Shown piece by piece: positions 4,575 through 11,049 of a stretch of 11,049 nt of DNA. Origin of the DNA: Deltaproteobacteria bacterium (lineage in GTDB: Bacteria; Desulfobacterota; Dissulfuribacteria; Dissulfuribacterales; UBA3076). The notes below the pieces were generated by a model. It saw only the letters and a program-made list of their open reading frames with translations. It was not told the DNA's origin and made no database searches. The stretch spans positions 1 to 11,049 of the forward strand of contig JAUWHV010000103.1 in the NCBI GenBank assembly GCA_030605675.1, written 5' to 3'. Position 1 is the stretch's first letter. Each line of letters begins with the position of its first letter. A program made the translations under genes and the position numbers.

Positions 4575-7286
4575 AAAGCTTCCCCCCATCCTGAATTCCC
4601 AGTTGCTCGCGTCATCCCCCTCCTCTTTATTTATATTGAAACCCCATTCTATGCGAAGGGGCCCTATGGGAGACAGCCACCTTATGCCGGGACCCACAGA
4701 CATGCGTGTAGTTTGATTGTCGTAACCATTACCATCGTCCCAGCAGTTCCCCATATCCAAAAAGATTACACCATTCAGACCCATATTTTTCAACAGCGGA
4801 AAGATGGTCTCAAGCTGTATAAAACCCATGTAATTACCGCCGACACGATCTCCGGTCTCTGGATCTGTAGGACTTATACGGCCATACTTGTAACCTCTGA
4901 CAGAGTCGATCCCGCCCAGGAAAAAGCGTTCGTAGATAGGGAGTTTTCCGTCGCTCCCCTCGGCCACATAGCCGGCTCCAGCCCTCACGTGGCCGATGAT
5001 GGCCTTCCAGATGGGATGGTAATAGCTGACACGGCCTTCCAATTTCACAAAGGCGCTGTCACCGCCCAGTAGCCCCCCTGCATATTCAATTGTGATTCTG
5101 TTGTTCCAGCCGTGGGAGGGATTGTAGTAGTCATCTCTTGTGTCATAGGTGAGACCGGTGCTTACGGACCTGGTAGAATGGATATTACGTGAATCCTCTA
5201 TGATTGTTGAGGCATTATCAGAAATGTCCGACATATCAGTATTATCCATTCTCAGCTTAATAAACGTACTGAGATCATCGTTCAGGGGATAGCCAAAACG
5301 CACCGCACCTCCCGTGCTGTCTTTTGTGTAGTCGTCATATTCCTGCTTCCAATTGTACAGATCAATACCAAAGGAAAGTCGAGTATCCCTGAAATAGGGC
5401 TCGACAAAACTCAGTGAGTATCGATTAGTCTCCGAGCCAAATATACCCTTGAAACTCAGGGTCTGACCCCTCCCAAGGAAATTCCTCTGACTAATCTCCC
5501 CCATGAGCATTAAATTTTCCACTGAGCTATACCCTGCCCCTATGCTGAAGGTACCTGTTGCCCGCTCCTTGACCTCCACCTTGAGGTTCATATATTCTTC
5601 GCTGCTCCCTTTGCTGGGGATAAGATTTACATCCTCAAAGTACCCCAACCTGTTCAGCCTTTGATTACTCTTCCTGAAGCCGGAGGCGCTGAAGGGCTCA
5701 AGCTCTTTGACCCTTAGTTCCCTCCTGATAACTTTATCCCTTGTCCTTGTATTTCCGACTATTTCTATTCGTTCAAACTTTACACTTGGGCCTGTATTCA
5801 CCAGCAACGTAATGTTTACCAGCTTTTTCTCCGGGTCCTTTTCAATCCTCGGAGTAATATCCGCATAGGCAAAACCCTCATCTGCATATATATCTGTGAG
5901 CTTCAATATATCCTGGCGAAGTACCTGGCGGCTGAAAACAGGCTCCTGAGTGATCTCAAGCTCGCTTAAAAGTTTTTCCTTGTCCTTGAAAAAGTCCTGC
6001 TCTATATCTACCTGACCTACTCCATAACGACTTCCCTCTTCTATGGGAATCGTGATATAGAGCCAGGCATCTTCCCTCCGGATCATAGGGCGGCCCACTT
6101 TGGCATCCACATAACCCTGATTGTGGTAATAGGCGGCAATCCTTCCCAGGTCCCTCTCCAGGGCATCCTGCTTGAGGACAGCCTTGTCCCCCTTAAACAG
6201 GGCCACAATATTGCTCCAGGAAGGAATCCAGAGAGGTTTTTTTTCTGAGGTCTCCAATAATTTTTCTAATTCCTTATCAGAAAAAGCATGGTTGCCCTGG
6301 AATTCAATAGCCTTGATACGGACCTGCTCTCCTTCCGTAATCTCAAACACCACATCGGCTGTCTGCCCTGACACCTGTTCCACCGAGGCCAGAATACTGG
6401 TTCCGGCATAGCCCTTTTCCATATATAGGGCCTTGATCTTCTCGGCATTTTCCTGAAGGGTCTTTTCCTGAATAATAGTATATGGCTTAAGATCTATGAT
6501 TTCGCGTATCTTTTCCTCTGAAATTTCTTTATTGCCGGAAAATTTGATTTCCTTTATGGCGGGCTTTTCTTTCACAATAAAGGTCACGATGCGACCGGAA
6601 GGACTCTCAGTGGCATCCACCTTCACGTCATTGAAGAAATCCATCTTATATATGCTGCTAATATCAGAGGCAATAATCTCAGGATCGAAAAAATCACCGG
6701 CCCTGGTCCCAGCCGCCTGCAGGATTGCATCGGTATCCACCCTCCTGTTACCACTGACACATACCTCCGCCACCAGGTAAGGGGCAGCCAGGACCTTTAC
6801 CATCTCGGCTTCCATCTGATCCAGAAGCATACTCATCTCGCGCCGGTCCCCTTTGGCAAAAAGAATCCTAGGCTCACCAGCAGTATCCTCCAGGTCAACA
6901 AGCCTTAAATTCAGGCCCAACCACTCTCCAAGGCAGCTGATACTCCCATAAAACACAAACTGAACCTGTTGGGCCTTTCCAGCTTTAATAACATCATCCA
7001 AAGACTCTGGTGGTTTGTCTTTTGACAAAAGCACTGTATATCCACGAGATTCAAGGCGTTTGGAAAGTCCTTCCCTTACCTCATCTGCCAGGCATGACTT
7101 ATCTTTTGGTCCATAATAAGCCAGTGGTGTCCCGAGAATGGTTGCAGATGGAAGAGAAACGCTCCCCATGGTACTGGAGACCGGGATAAATTGGAAAGGC
7201 AGAGACAAAACCAGACATACGGCAAGTAAATAAAATGATCTGTATATAGAGGCTATCAGTCTTCGTAGGACATTAGATGTTTTCAT
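4572..7286 (-). CDS. bamA: Outer membrane protein assembly factor BamA with extra N-terminal domain
   Basis: BamA is the Omp85 insertase that folds beta-barrel proteins into the outer membrane. The 904-residue protein (E. coli 810) starts with a basic, hydrophobic signal sequence (about 1-40). Five POTRA domains follow at roughly 171-240, 243-319, 322-417, 420-498 and 501-573, recognisable from repeated signatures such as IKEIKFSGNKEIS and FERIEIVGNTRTRD. The 16-strand barrel runs from about 576 to 904, with the conserved loop-6 motif V796-R-G-Y and a C-terminal phenylalanine (beta-signal). Between signal and POTRA1 lies an extra alpha/beta domain (about 48-167) resembling TolB N-terminal or FlgO-like folds. 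POTRA3 carries a tryptophan-containing insertion (PLWIPSW, 351-357). The start is ATG 7286, with GGAAA about 9 nt upstream. lolD ends 43 bp upstream. Confidence 0.96.
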   Translation of the reverse strand: MKTSNVLRRLIASIYRSFYLLAVCLVLSLPFQFIPVSSTMGSVSLPSATILGTPLAYYGPKDKSCLADEVREGLSKRLESRGYTVLLSKDKPPESLDDVIKAGKAQQVQFVFYGSISCLGEWLGLNLRLVDLEDTAGEPRILFAKGDRREMSMLLDQMEAEMVKVLAAPYLVAEVCVSGNRRVDTDAILQAAGTRAGDFFDPEIIASDISSIYKMDFFNDVKVDATESPSGRIVTFIVKEKPAIKEIKFSGNKEISEEKIREIIDLKPYTIIQEKTLQENAEKIKALYMEKGYAGTSILASVEQVSGQTADVVFEITEGEQVRIKAIEFQGNHAFSDKELEKLLETSEKKPLWIPSWSNIVALFKGDKAVLKQDALERDLGRIAAYYHNQGYVDAKVGRPMIRREDAWLYITIPIEEGSRYGVGQVDIEQDFFKDKEKLLSELEITQEPVFSRQVLRQDILKLTDIYADEGFAYADITPRIEKDPEKKLVNITLLVNTGPSVKFERIEIVGNTRTRDKVIRRELRVKELEPFSASGFRKSNQRLNRLGYFEDVNLIPSKGSSEEYMNLKVEVKERATGTFSIGAGYSSVENLMLMGEISQRNFLGRGQTLSFKGIFGSETNRYSLSFVEPYFRDTRLSFGIDLYNWKQEYDDYTKDSTGGAVRFGYPLNDDLSTFIKLRMDNTDMSDISDNASTIIEDSRNIHSTRSVSTGLTYDTRDDYYNPSHGWNNRITIEYAGGLLGGDSAFVKLEGRVSYYHPIWKAIIGHVRAGAGYVAEGSDGKLPIYERFFLGGIDSVRGYKYGRISPTDPETGDRVGGNYMGFIQLETIFPLLKNMGLNGVIFLDMGNCWDDGNGYDNQTTRMSVGPGIRWLSPIGPLRIEWGFNINKEEGDDASNWEFRMGGSF

Positions 7287-7329
7287 TTATTATTTTCCAT
7301 ATGAAATAAAATCAAATTAATTACCACCA

Positions 7330-8124
7330 TCAAGATATACGTCCAACACCAAAACCCTTAAGTTCAGAGGCGTTGAGCTCAACAGCCCGGCCCCCTGCCA
7401 AACCGACACATCGGTCCAAACGGCTTGCCAAGGCCAAATTATGGGTAACAACTACCACGGTCGTGCCGTATCGTCTATTTAAGGTAAAAATTAATTCCGC
7501 GGCCTTGTCTCCAGTCCTTTCGTCAAGATTTCCAGTAGGTTCGTCAGCAAGGAGCAACCTGGGTTTTCTTACCATGGCCCTTGCCAGGGCTACTCGCTGC
7601 TGCTCACCACCTGAAAGCTGACCAACGCGGTGATCAAATCTCTTTTCAAGACCGATTTCAGCCAGTATATCCTTTGCCATTTCCCTGGCCTTGGGCCTGG
7701 ATTCCCCGGCCACAAAACACGGCATCATAACATTCTCAAGGGCGGAAAACTCCGGCAAGAGGTGATGAAACTGAAAGACAAATCCCAGTTCTTCATTACG
7801 AAACCTGGAGAGTTTAGTATCACTCCAGGAAAACACATTCTCTCCAAAGTGGAAAACCTTACCGCTGGTGGGGCAATCCAGGGTGCCCAGTATGTGAAGG
7901 AAGGTGGTCTTCCCAACCCCTGAAGCCCCAACCACTCCAACAATTTCACCAGAATAAATCAAACACTTGAGATCCTTCAGCACCTCTACCTTGAGTCCGT
8001 TGTTCGTAAAGACCTTTCTAAGACCATCAATTTCCAAAACCAAGGTTTTGCTGCTCAAACTACGAGGAGACAAAGGGTCTCTTGAACCAGCAGGTTCTAA
8101 CAATGTTTTTTGAGCTTCAGACAT
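7330..8124 (-). CDS. lolD: Lipoprotein-releasing ABC transporter ATP-binding protein LolD
   Basis: LolD powers the LolCDE (or LolFD) complex that extracts outer-membrane lipoproteins from the inner membrane. The 264-residue ATPase has Walker A GASGVGKTT (66-74, with Val where Ser is usual), Q118, the LolD/MacB-subfamily segment FVFQFHHLLPEFSALENVMMP (115-135), signature LSGGEQQ (170-176), Walker B LLLADE (190-195), D-loop and H228. It has no membrane segments. LolC/E permease genes normally lie directly upstream but are missing here; instead a MITE-like insertion starts 14 bp before the ATG. The start at 8124 gives about 30 residues more N-terminus than most LolD proteins, and no Shine-Dalgarno precedes it. 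Internal TTG codons (for example codon 28) are not better supported. MacB-type or FtsE-type ATPases are alternatives, but linkage to bamA favours LolD. Confidence 0.88.
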   Translation of the reverse strand: MSEAQKTLLEPAGSRDPLSPRSLSSKTLVLEIDGLRKVFTNNGLKVEVLKDLKCLIYSGEIVGVVGASGVGKTTFLHILGTLDCPTSGKVFHFGENVFSWSDTKLSRFRNEELGFVFQFHHLLPEFSALENVMMPCFVAGESRPKAREMAKDILAEIGLEKRFDHRVGQLSGGEQQRVALARAMVRKPRLLLADEPTGNLDERTGDKAAELIFTLNRRYGTTVVVVTHNLALASRLDRCVGLAGGRAVELNASELKGFGVGRIS

Positions 8125-8138
8125 ATTAATGAAATAAG

Positions 8139-8336
8139 GTAACTATTCAGGTGGATAGACTGAAGGTAGAAGGCTGAAGTAACCGCCCGCTTCGCTCAAG
8201 ACGCAAAGAAATGACGGGGATGAAAAAAAGGCTTACCGCAGAGTTTAGAGGATTCATCTCTGTTCGATCGTTGCGAAATGCTTGAAATCCTTCAGCCTTC
8301 AACCTTCAGCCTTCAACCTTCAACCTGAATAGTTAC
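8139..8336 (-). mobile_element. MITE-like element, copy 2 (198 bp, perfect 14-bp TIRs, 8-bp TSD)
   Basis: The ends GTAACTATTCAGGT (8139-8152) and ACCTGAATAGTTAC (8323-8336) are perfect 14-bp inverted repeats. The perfect octamer GAAATAAG flanks them at 8131-8138 and 8337-8344. Relative to copy 1 the element is inverted. Five CCTTCAR heptads occupy 8289-8323, against three in copy 1. Both ends are conserved with copy 1, but the middle (about 8180-8260) is different, as expected for a non-autonomous element family whose ends are the functional part. No ORF of note lies within it. It lies in the intergenic region between the divergent lolD and GH57 genes. Confidence 0.9.
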
Positions 8337-8361
8337 GAAATAAGTTAAAAAAGTGATCCCA

Positions 8362-8390
8362 TTGATAACAAATAAGACTATCTCAATCAA
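8362..8390 (-). promoter_or_regulatory. Candidate sigma-70-type promoter toward lolD
   Basis: On the minus strand TTGATT (complement of 8385-8390) and TATCAA (complement of 8362-8367) are separated by exactly 17 nt. Each matches its consensus hexamer at 4 of 6 positions. Transcription from here would run through MITE copy 2 before reaching lolD. The match is modest and could be chance in AT-rich sequence. Confidence 0.25.
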
Positions 8391-8410
8391 GTAAAGAGGT
8401 ACATGTAATT

Positions 8411-8438
8411 TTGAATGTTGAATGTTGAATGTTGAATT
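8411..8438. repeat. Heptad repeat array TTGAATG upstream of the GH57 gene
   Basis: TTGAAT starts at 8411, 8418, 8425 and 8432: three TTGAATG units and one TTGAATT, strictly period 7. Forty-two bases downstream is a second array of the roughly inverse word (8481-8508). The two arrays together form an inverted-repeat-like block in the 404-bp lolD/GH57 intergenic region. The rest of that region is MITE copy 2 and AT-rich sequence without ORFs. Confidence 0.8.
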
Positions 8439-8453
8439 AAGGTAAAGTATATG
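8425..8453 (+). promoter_or_regulatory. Candidate promoter for the GH57 gene built on a heptad unit
   Basis: TTGAAT (8425-8430) and TATATG (8448-8453) are 17 nt apart, each 4 of 6 to the sigma-70 consensus. The -35-like hexamer is one of the repeat units, so different units could act as alternative -35 elements. This is a weak prediction. Confidence 0.25.
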
Positions 8454-8480
8454 TCTTTTAAATTTTCTTCCACAATTTAG

Positions 8481-8508
8481 CATTCAGCATTCACAATTCA
8501 GCATTATC
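8481..8508. repeat. Heptad repeat array CATTCAG before the GH57 ribosome-binding site
   Basis: The units CATTCAG, CATTCAC, AATTCAG and CATTATC follow with period 7 and end 8 bases before the AGGAGG of the GH57 gene. The word is close to the reverse complement of the TTGAATG array at 8411-8438, so the leader RNA could fold the two arrays together, imperfectly. Confidence 0.7.
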
Positions 8509-8528
8509 TATAAACAGGAGGACACAAT

Positions 8529-10658
8529 ATGTCCAAACTGCCTGTGCTTTTCGGTCTGCATAACCACCAACCCCTTGGCAACTTTCACCAAGTTATAGAG
8601 AGGTTGACCAACACATGCTATCGCCCTTTTCTGCAGGCCATCTCCAATGCCTCATGGCTTTCATTTTCCATCCATGTTAGTGGAACTCTTCTTTCCTGGT
8701 GGGAAGACAACGATACTTCAATTATTGACCTCATAGGCAGCATGGCAGATGAAGGACAAATAGAGCTTTTAGGCGGTGGTTTTTATGAACCGGTCCTTGC
8801 TGCCATATCCCGAGAGGACAGAAAAGAACAAATACTAAAACTCAGTGAATACATTGAGCGGCGTCTTGGGCAAAGACCCAAAGGAGTCTGGCTTACAGAG
8901 AGGGTATGGGAAAACCAGATAATTGAGGATCTTTTGGATGCGGGCATACAATTTGTTGTCGTAGATGACCGGCATTTCCTTGTAACAGGTTTTAATAAAG
9001 AAGATCTCTATGGCTACTATCTCACAGAGTCAGGTGGAGAGACACTGGCGGTTTTCCCAATAGATGAGACTTTACGTTATCTTATCCCCTTTCTGCCAAT
9101 GAACGAGCTTGAGGCATACTTGAGACAGATTGCTGCAAAAGGGAAAATGGCTATTTATATGGACGACGGAGAAAAATTCGGCGCTTGGCCCGGGACTCAT
9201 AAGTGGGTTTACGAAGACGGATGGCTTGATAATTTCCTGGAGGCCACTTCCCGATGGAAAGAAGAATTCATTGACTGGACTACATTTTCACAAGTCATGG
9301 ATAAGGTACCCGCATCAGGTATCTGCTATCTCCCCAACGCATCCTATGAGGAGATGGAGCAGTGGGCTCTTCCTGCAGGCAATATTCTGAAGCTCCAGGA
9401 ATTGATCAAGTCCTTGGGCCCGGAAGCCAAAGAGGTCTACAAGCCATTTTTGCGTGGAGGGCACTGGAAAAATTTCTTTGTGAAGTACCCGGAATCAAAC
9501 CACATGCACAAACGCACTGCTGCTGTAAGCCGGATGAGCCTGAATACCCGCTTACCCGACAGACAGGCCAGGGATTATATCCTTTCGGCCCAGTGTAATG
9601 ACGCCTATTGGCATGGTATCTTCGGCGGTCTTTATCTTCCACATTTAAGAAATGCTGTGTGGCAGTCAATACTCAAGGCCGAGGCCAAACTCCGCAAAGG
9701 ACAAGACCTCTCAATCGAGGAATCAGATATTAATAAAGACGGCCTCCCGGAGATCATCATTTCGTCCGGAGATGCCTGTCTGGTCTTTGAACCACACTCT
9801 GGTGGACAGTTAGTTGAGTTCTCCCTGCTCGACCCCCCTAACAACTATTGCAACACCCTGACCAGAAGGCCTGAAGCATACCATCAGGCCCTGAGAAAAA
9901 TCCTGGAGAATGGGACATACGACAATAACGGAGAACTAAGTGAAGGTGTCTCAAGCATCCACAAGCTTACAAAGACCGTGGACCACTCCATGCTGGATGA
10001 GCTCACATACGATTGGTACAGAAGGAATTCCTTTATAGACCACTTTTTTGACCCAACGGCCATCCTCAGTGATTTCAAGAGGTGCGATTTCAGAGAATGG
10101 GGAGATTTTGTCAACCAGCCCTTTGAATCCCGTATTGACGGGGGAACTCTTATTTTTGTAAGAGATGGAGGTCTCTACGTGCCCGGCTCCCCCAAAAGGC
10201 CGGTTCGTCTGACCAAGAGCTTCATCTTCAAGAATAGGGGCATGGCAATCACTGCCAAATACGCCCTTAAAAACGATTCTACAGACCGGATAAACTGCCG
10301 ATTTGGTATAGAATGGAACATCTTTCCGGCATTTTTGGCCTTAGGAAACGGGAAAATCCTTGTGGGAGGACAAGAACAGAATTTCAGTTCTCCATGGGAG
10401 CAGACAGGGAATAAGATAACCTTTGTGGATCAGGCAATAGGTGCCGAACTCCATATTGAGCTTGGCCGGGACAACACTATCTGGGGATTCCCGGTGAACA
10501 CGGTAGCCCAGTCAGAGAGCGGTTATGAAAAGACCGTCCAGGCTATTTCCATCATGGTCCATCAAGAACTGATACTTGAACCAGGAGAGGAGTGGCAACA
10601 AGGAATCACCTGGCAGGTGGAGACAGCAGCCCTGAAGAGCGCCTTTTATCCGGGTTGA
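8529..10658 (+). CDS. GH57 alpha-amylase / 4-alpha-glucanotransferase
   Basis: This 709-residue protein of glycoside hydrolase family 57 should hydrolyse or transfer alpha-1,4-glucan chains. All five family motifs are visible: H11-N-H-Q-P, GQIELLGGGFYEP (76-88), WLTERVWE (121-128) with E124 as likely nucleophile, MDDGEKFG (211-218) with an acid/base aspartate (D212 or D213), and CNDAYWHGIFGG (356-367). The layout matches the Thermococcus litoralis glucanotransferase type: N-terminal (beta/alpha)7 barrel, helical linker, then a beta-sandwich C-terminal part (about 400-709). A DINKDGLPE segment (400-408) looks like a calcium-binding loop. There is no signal peptide, so the enzyme is intracellular, probably in glycogen turnover. 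The start is ATG 8529, with AGGAGG at 8516-8521. It is transcribed divergently from lolD; no other glycogen gene is in the window. Amylase and glucanotransferase cannot be told apart by eye. Confidence 0.93.
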   Translation: MSKLPVLFGLHNHQPLGNFHQVIERLTNTCYRPFLQAISNASWLSFSIHVSGTLLSWWEDNDTSIIDLIGSMADEGQIELLGGGFYEPVLAAISREDRKEQILKLSEYIERRLGQRPKGVWLTERVWENQIIEDLLDAGIQFVVVDDRHFLVTGFNKEDLYGYYLTESGGETLAVFPIDETLRYLIPFLPMNELEAYLRQIAAKGKMAIYMDDGEKFGAWPGTHKWVYEDGWLDNFLEATSRWKEEFIDWTTFSQVMDKVPASGICYLPNASYEEMEQWALPAGNILKLQELIKSLGPEAKEVYKPFLRGGHWKNFFVKYPESNHMHKRTAAVSRMSLNTRLPDRQARDYILSAQCNDAYWHGIFGGLYLPHLRNAVWQSILKAEAKLRKGQDLSIEESDINKDGLPEIIISSGDACLVFEPHSGGQLVEFSLLDPPNNYCNTLTRRPEAYHQALRKILENGTYDNNGELSEGVSSIHKLTKTVDHSMLDELTYDWYRRNSFIDHFFDPTAILSDFKRCDFREWGDFVNQPFESRIDGGTLIFVRDGGLYVPGSPKRPVRLTKSFIFKNRGMAITAKYALKNDSTDRINCRFGIEWNIFPAFLALGNGKILVGGQEQNFSSPWEQTGNKITFVDQAIGAELHIELGRDNTIWGFPVNTVAQSESGYEKTVQAISIMVHQELILEPGEEWQQGITWQVETAALKSAFYPG

Positions 10659-10668
10659 GCTATACTTC

Positions 10669-10703
10669 GTGTCTGAACGAAAAGGCCGTTCAGACACAAT
10701 TTT
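10669..10703 (+). terminator. Hairpin terminator after the GH57 gene
   Basis: GTGTCTGAACG (10669-10679) and CGTTCAGACAC (10687-10697) form a perfect 11-bp stem with a 7-nt loop, starting 10 nt after the stop codon. The following AATTTT is a short T-run for an intrinsic terminator. The T-run belongs to the first unit of a heptad array. Confidence 0.65.
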
Positions 10704-10732
10704 GAATTCTTAATTTTGAATTTTGAATTAAA
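10698..10732. repeat. Heptad repeat array AATTTTG between the GH57 and DUF134 genes
   Basis: The units AATTTTG, AATTCTT, AATTTTG, AATTTTG and AATTAAA follow with period 7. The array fills almost all the space between the GH57 terminator hairpin and the stop codon of the converging DUF134 gene. Confidence 0.75.
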
Positions 10733-10743
10733 ATTCGACATCC

Positions 10744-11037
10744 TCAACCAAGGATATAGTTTCCCCCCTCTATACGCAGGCCTATACCCTTTACTATTGC
10801 AGTAGACACCGTCTTCCTGGCTGTTGCCAGAATTCGCCCAAAGGTCTGTCTGGAAATGCCCATCCGTACAGCAGCAGCGTCCTGATCCATTCCCTCCATA
10901 TCGCTCAGACGCAATGCCTCAAGACCTTCAACAGTCAGAACAACTTCATCAAGACCGCGCAGCGGTATGCCCCTTGGCTTGAAATAGGTCACCGTAGGCT
11001 CCTGATCAACTTTTCGCCATTTAGGGGGTCTGGCCAT
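10744..11037 (-). CDS. DUF134/UPF0251 family DNA-binding protein
   Basis: This 97-residue protein is recognisable as a DUF134 (UPF0251) member from MARPPKWRKV at the N-terminus, RGIPLRGLDEVVLTVEGLEALRL (22-44) and the helix-turn-helix DQDAAAVRMGISRQTFGRIL (51-70), which resembles the sigma-70 region 4 fold. The length is normal for the family. Members are predicted transcription regulators, often found beside small NifX/NifB-like Fe-Mo cofactor-binding proteins in anaerobes; any such partner would lie outside the window. The start is ATG 11037, with AGGAG 5 nt upstream, right at the window edge. It converges on the GH57 gene and has no obvious link to it. Confidence 0.92.
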   Translation of the reverse strand: MARPPKWRKVDQEPTVTYFKPRGIPLRGLDEVVLTVEGLEALRLSDMEGMDQDAAAVRMGISRQTFGRILATARKTVSTAIVKGIGLRIEGGNYILG

Positions 11038-11049
11038 AATTTCTCCTCT

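Noticed and set aside
3818..4594. Long plus-strand ORF of 258 codons opposite lpxD
   Set aside because: It is antisense to a clear LpxD with intact catalytic motifs; the translated sequence shows no domain and is rich in residues typical of antisense reading.
4452..5072. Plus-strand ORF of 206 codons opposite lpxD/bamA
   Set aside because: It overlaps two well-supported genes on the other strand and the octamer repeat, and has no recognisable motif.
7149..8124. LolD as a MacB-type or FtsE ATPase
   Set aside because: No fused permease or ftsX is present, and linkage to bamA and lpx genes fits LolD better, though the missing lolC/E keeps some doubt.
1034..8344. Composite transposon carrying the lipid A cluster between two inverted elements
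   Set aside because: Each element has its own matching 8-bp duplication, so they inserted independently; a composite would have one duplication at the outer ends only.
1..10732. CRISPR array
   Set aside because: The repeats are 7-8 nt with no unique spacers, and no cas genes are present.

Overview
The window reads as part of a Gram-negative chromosome. The best guess is a Desulfobacterota (deltaproteobacterial-type) genome, because the lipid A genes include lpxI rather than lpxH, an lpx-linked Gfo/Idh/MocA oxidoreductase follows lpxI, and BamA carries an extra N-terminal domain before its POTRA repeats. This assignment rests on gene content and order recalled from those lineages; no search was run.

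Layout. Positions 60-8124 hold a minus-strand envelope-biogenesis cluster, transcribed right to left: lolD (lipoprotein-release ATPase), bamA (outer-membrane protein insertase), lpxD, fabZ, lpxA, lpxI and a Gfo/Idh/MocA oxidoreductase. FabZ makes the enoyl-ACP products of the fatty-acid cycle and competes with LpxA and LpxD for hydroxyacyl-ACP. LpxA and LpxD acylate the UDP-sugar, and LpxI releases lipid X. BamA and LolD serve outer-membrane protein insertion and lipoprotein export. Three genes I would expect in such a cluster are not in the window: skp/ompH between bamA and lpxD, lolC/E before lolD, and lpxB after the oxidoreductase (it could lie left of position 1). On the plus strand, 8529-10658 encodes a cytoplasmic GH57 alpha-glucan enzyme followed by a strong hairpin. 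A minus-strand DUF134/UPF0251 DNA-binding protein closes the right edge.

Mobile DNA. Two related non-coding elements of 188 bp (1042-1229) and 198 bp (8139-8336) flank the lpxI-lolD block in opposite orientation. Both end in GTAACTATTCAGGT-type terminal inverted repeats (one end has a 1-nt insertion), and each is bounded by its own perfect 8-bp direct repeat (TTCTCCGT and GAAATAAG). They are MITE-like, and the GTAA ends with 8-bp duplications suggest mobilisation by an IS66-type transposase. Copy 1 landed at the lpxI/oxidoreductase junction. It supplies the last codons and stop of lpxI and duplicates the Shine-Dalgarno of the next gene; removing it leaves the two genes in one continuous reading frame. 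Copy 2 landed 14 bp upstream of the lolD start codon.

Repeats. Nearly every intergenic gap longer than a few bases contains a short array with strict 7-nt period (8-nt in one case), each with its own word: ATTCAAC, TTGAAGG, CAGTCTT, AGCTTTG, AATCACCA, TTGAATG, CATTCAG, AATTTTG. This is the most unusual genome-scale pattern in the window.
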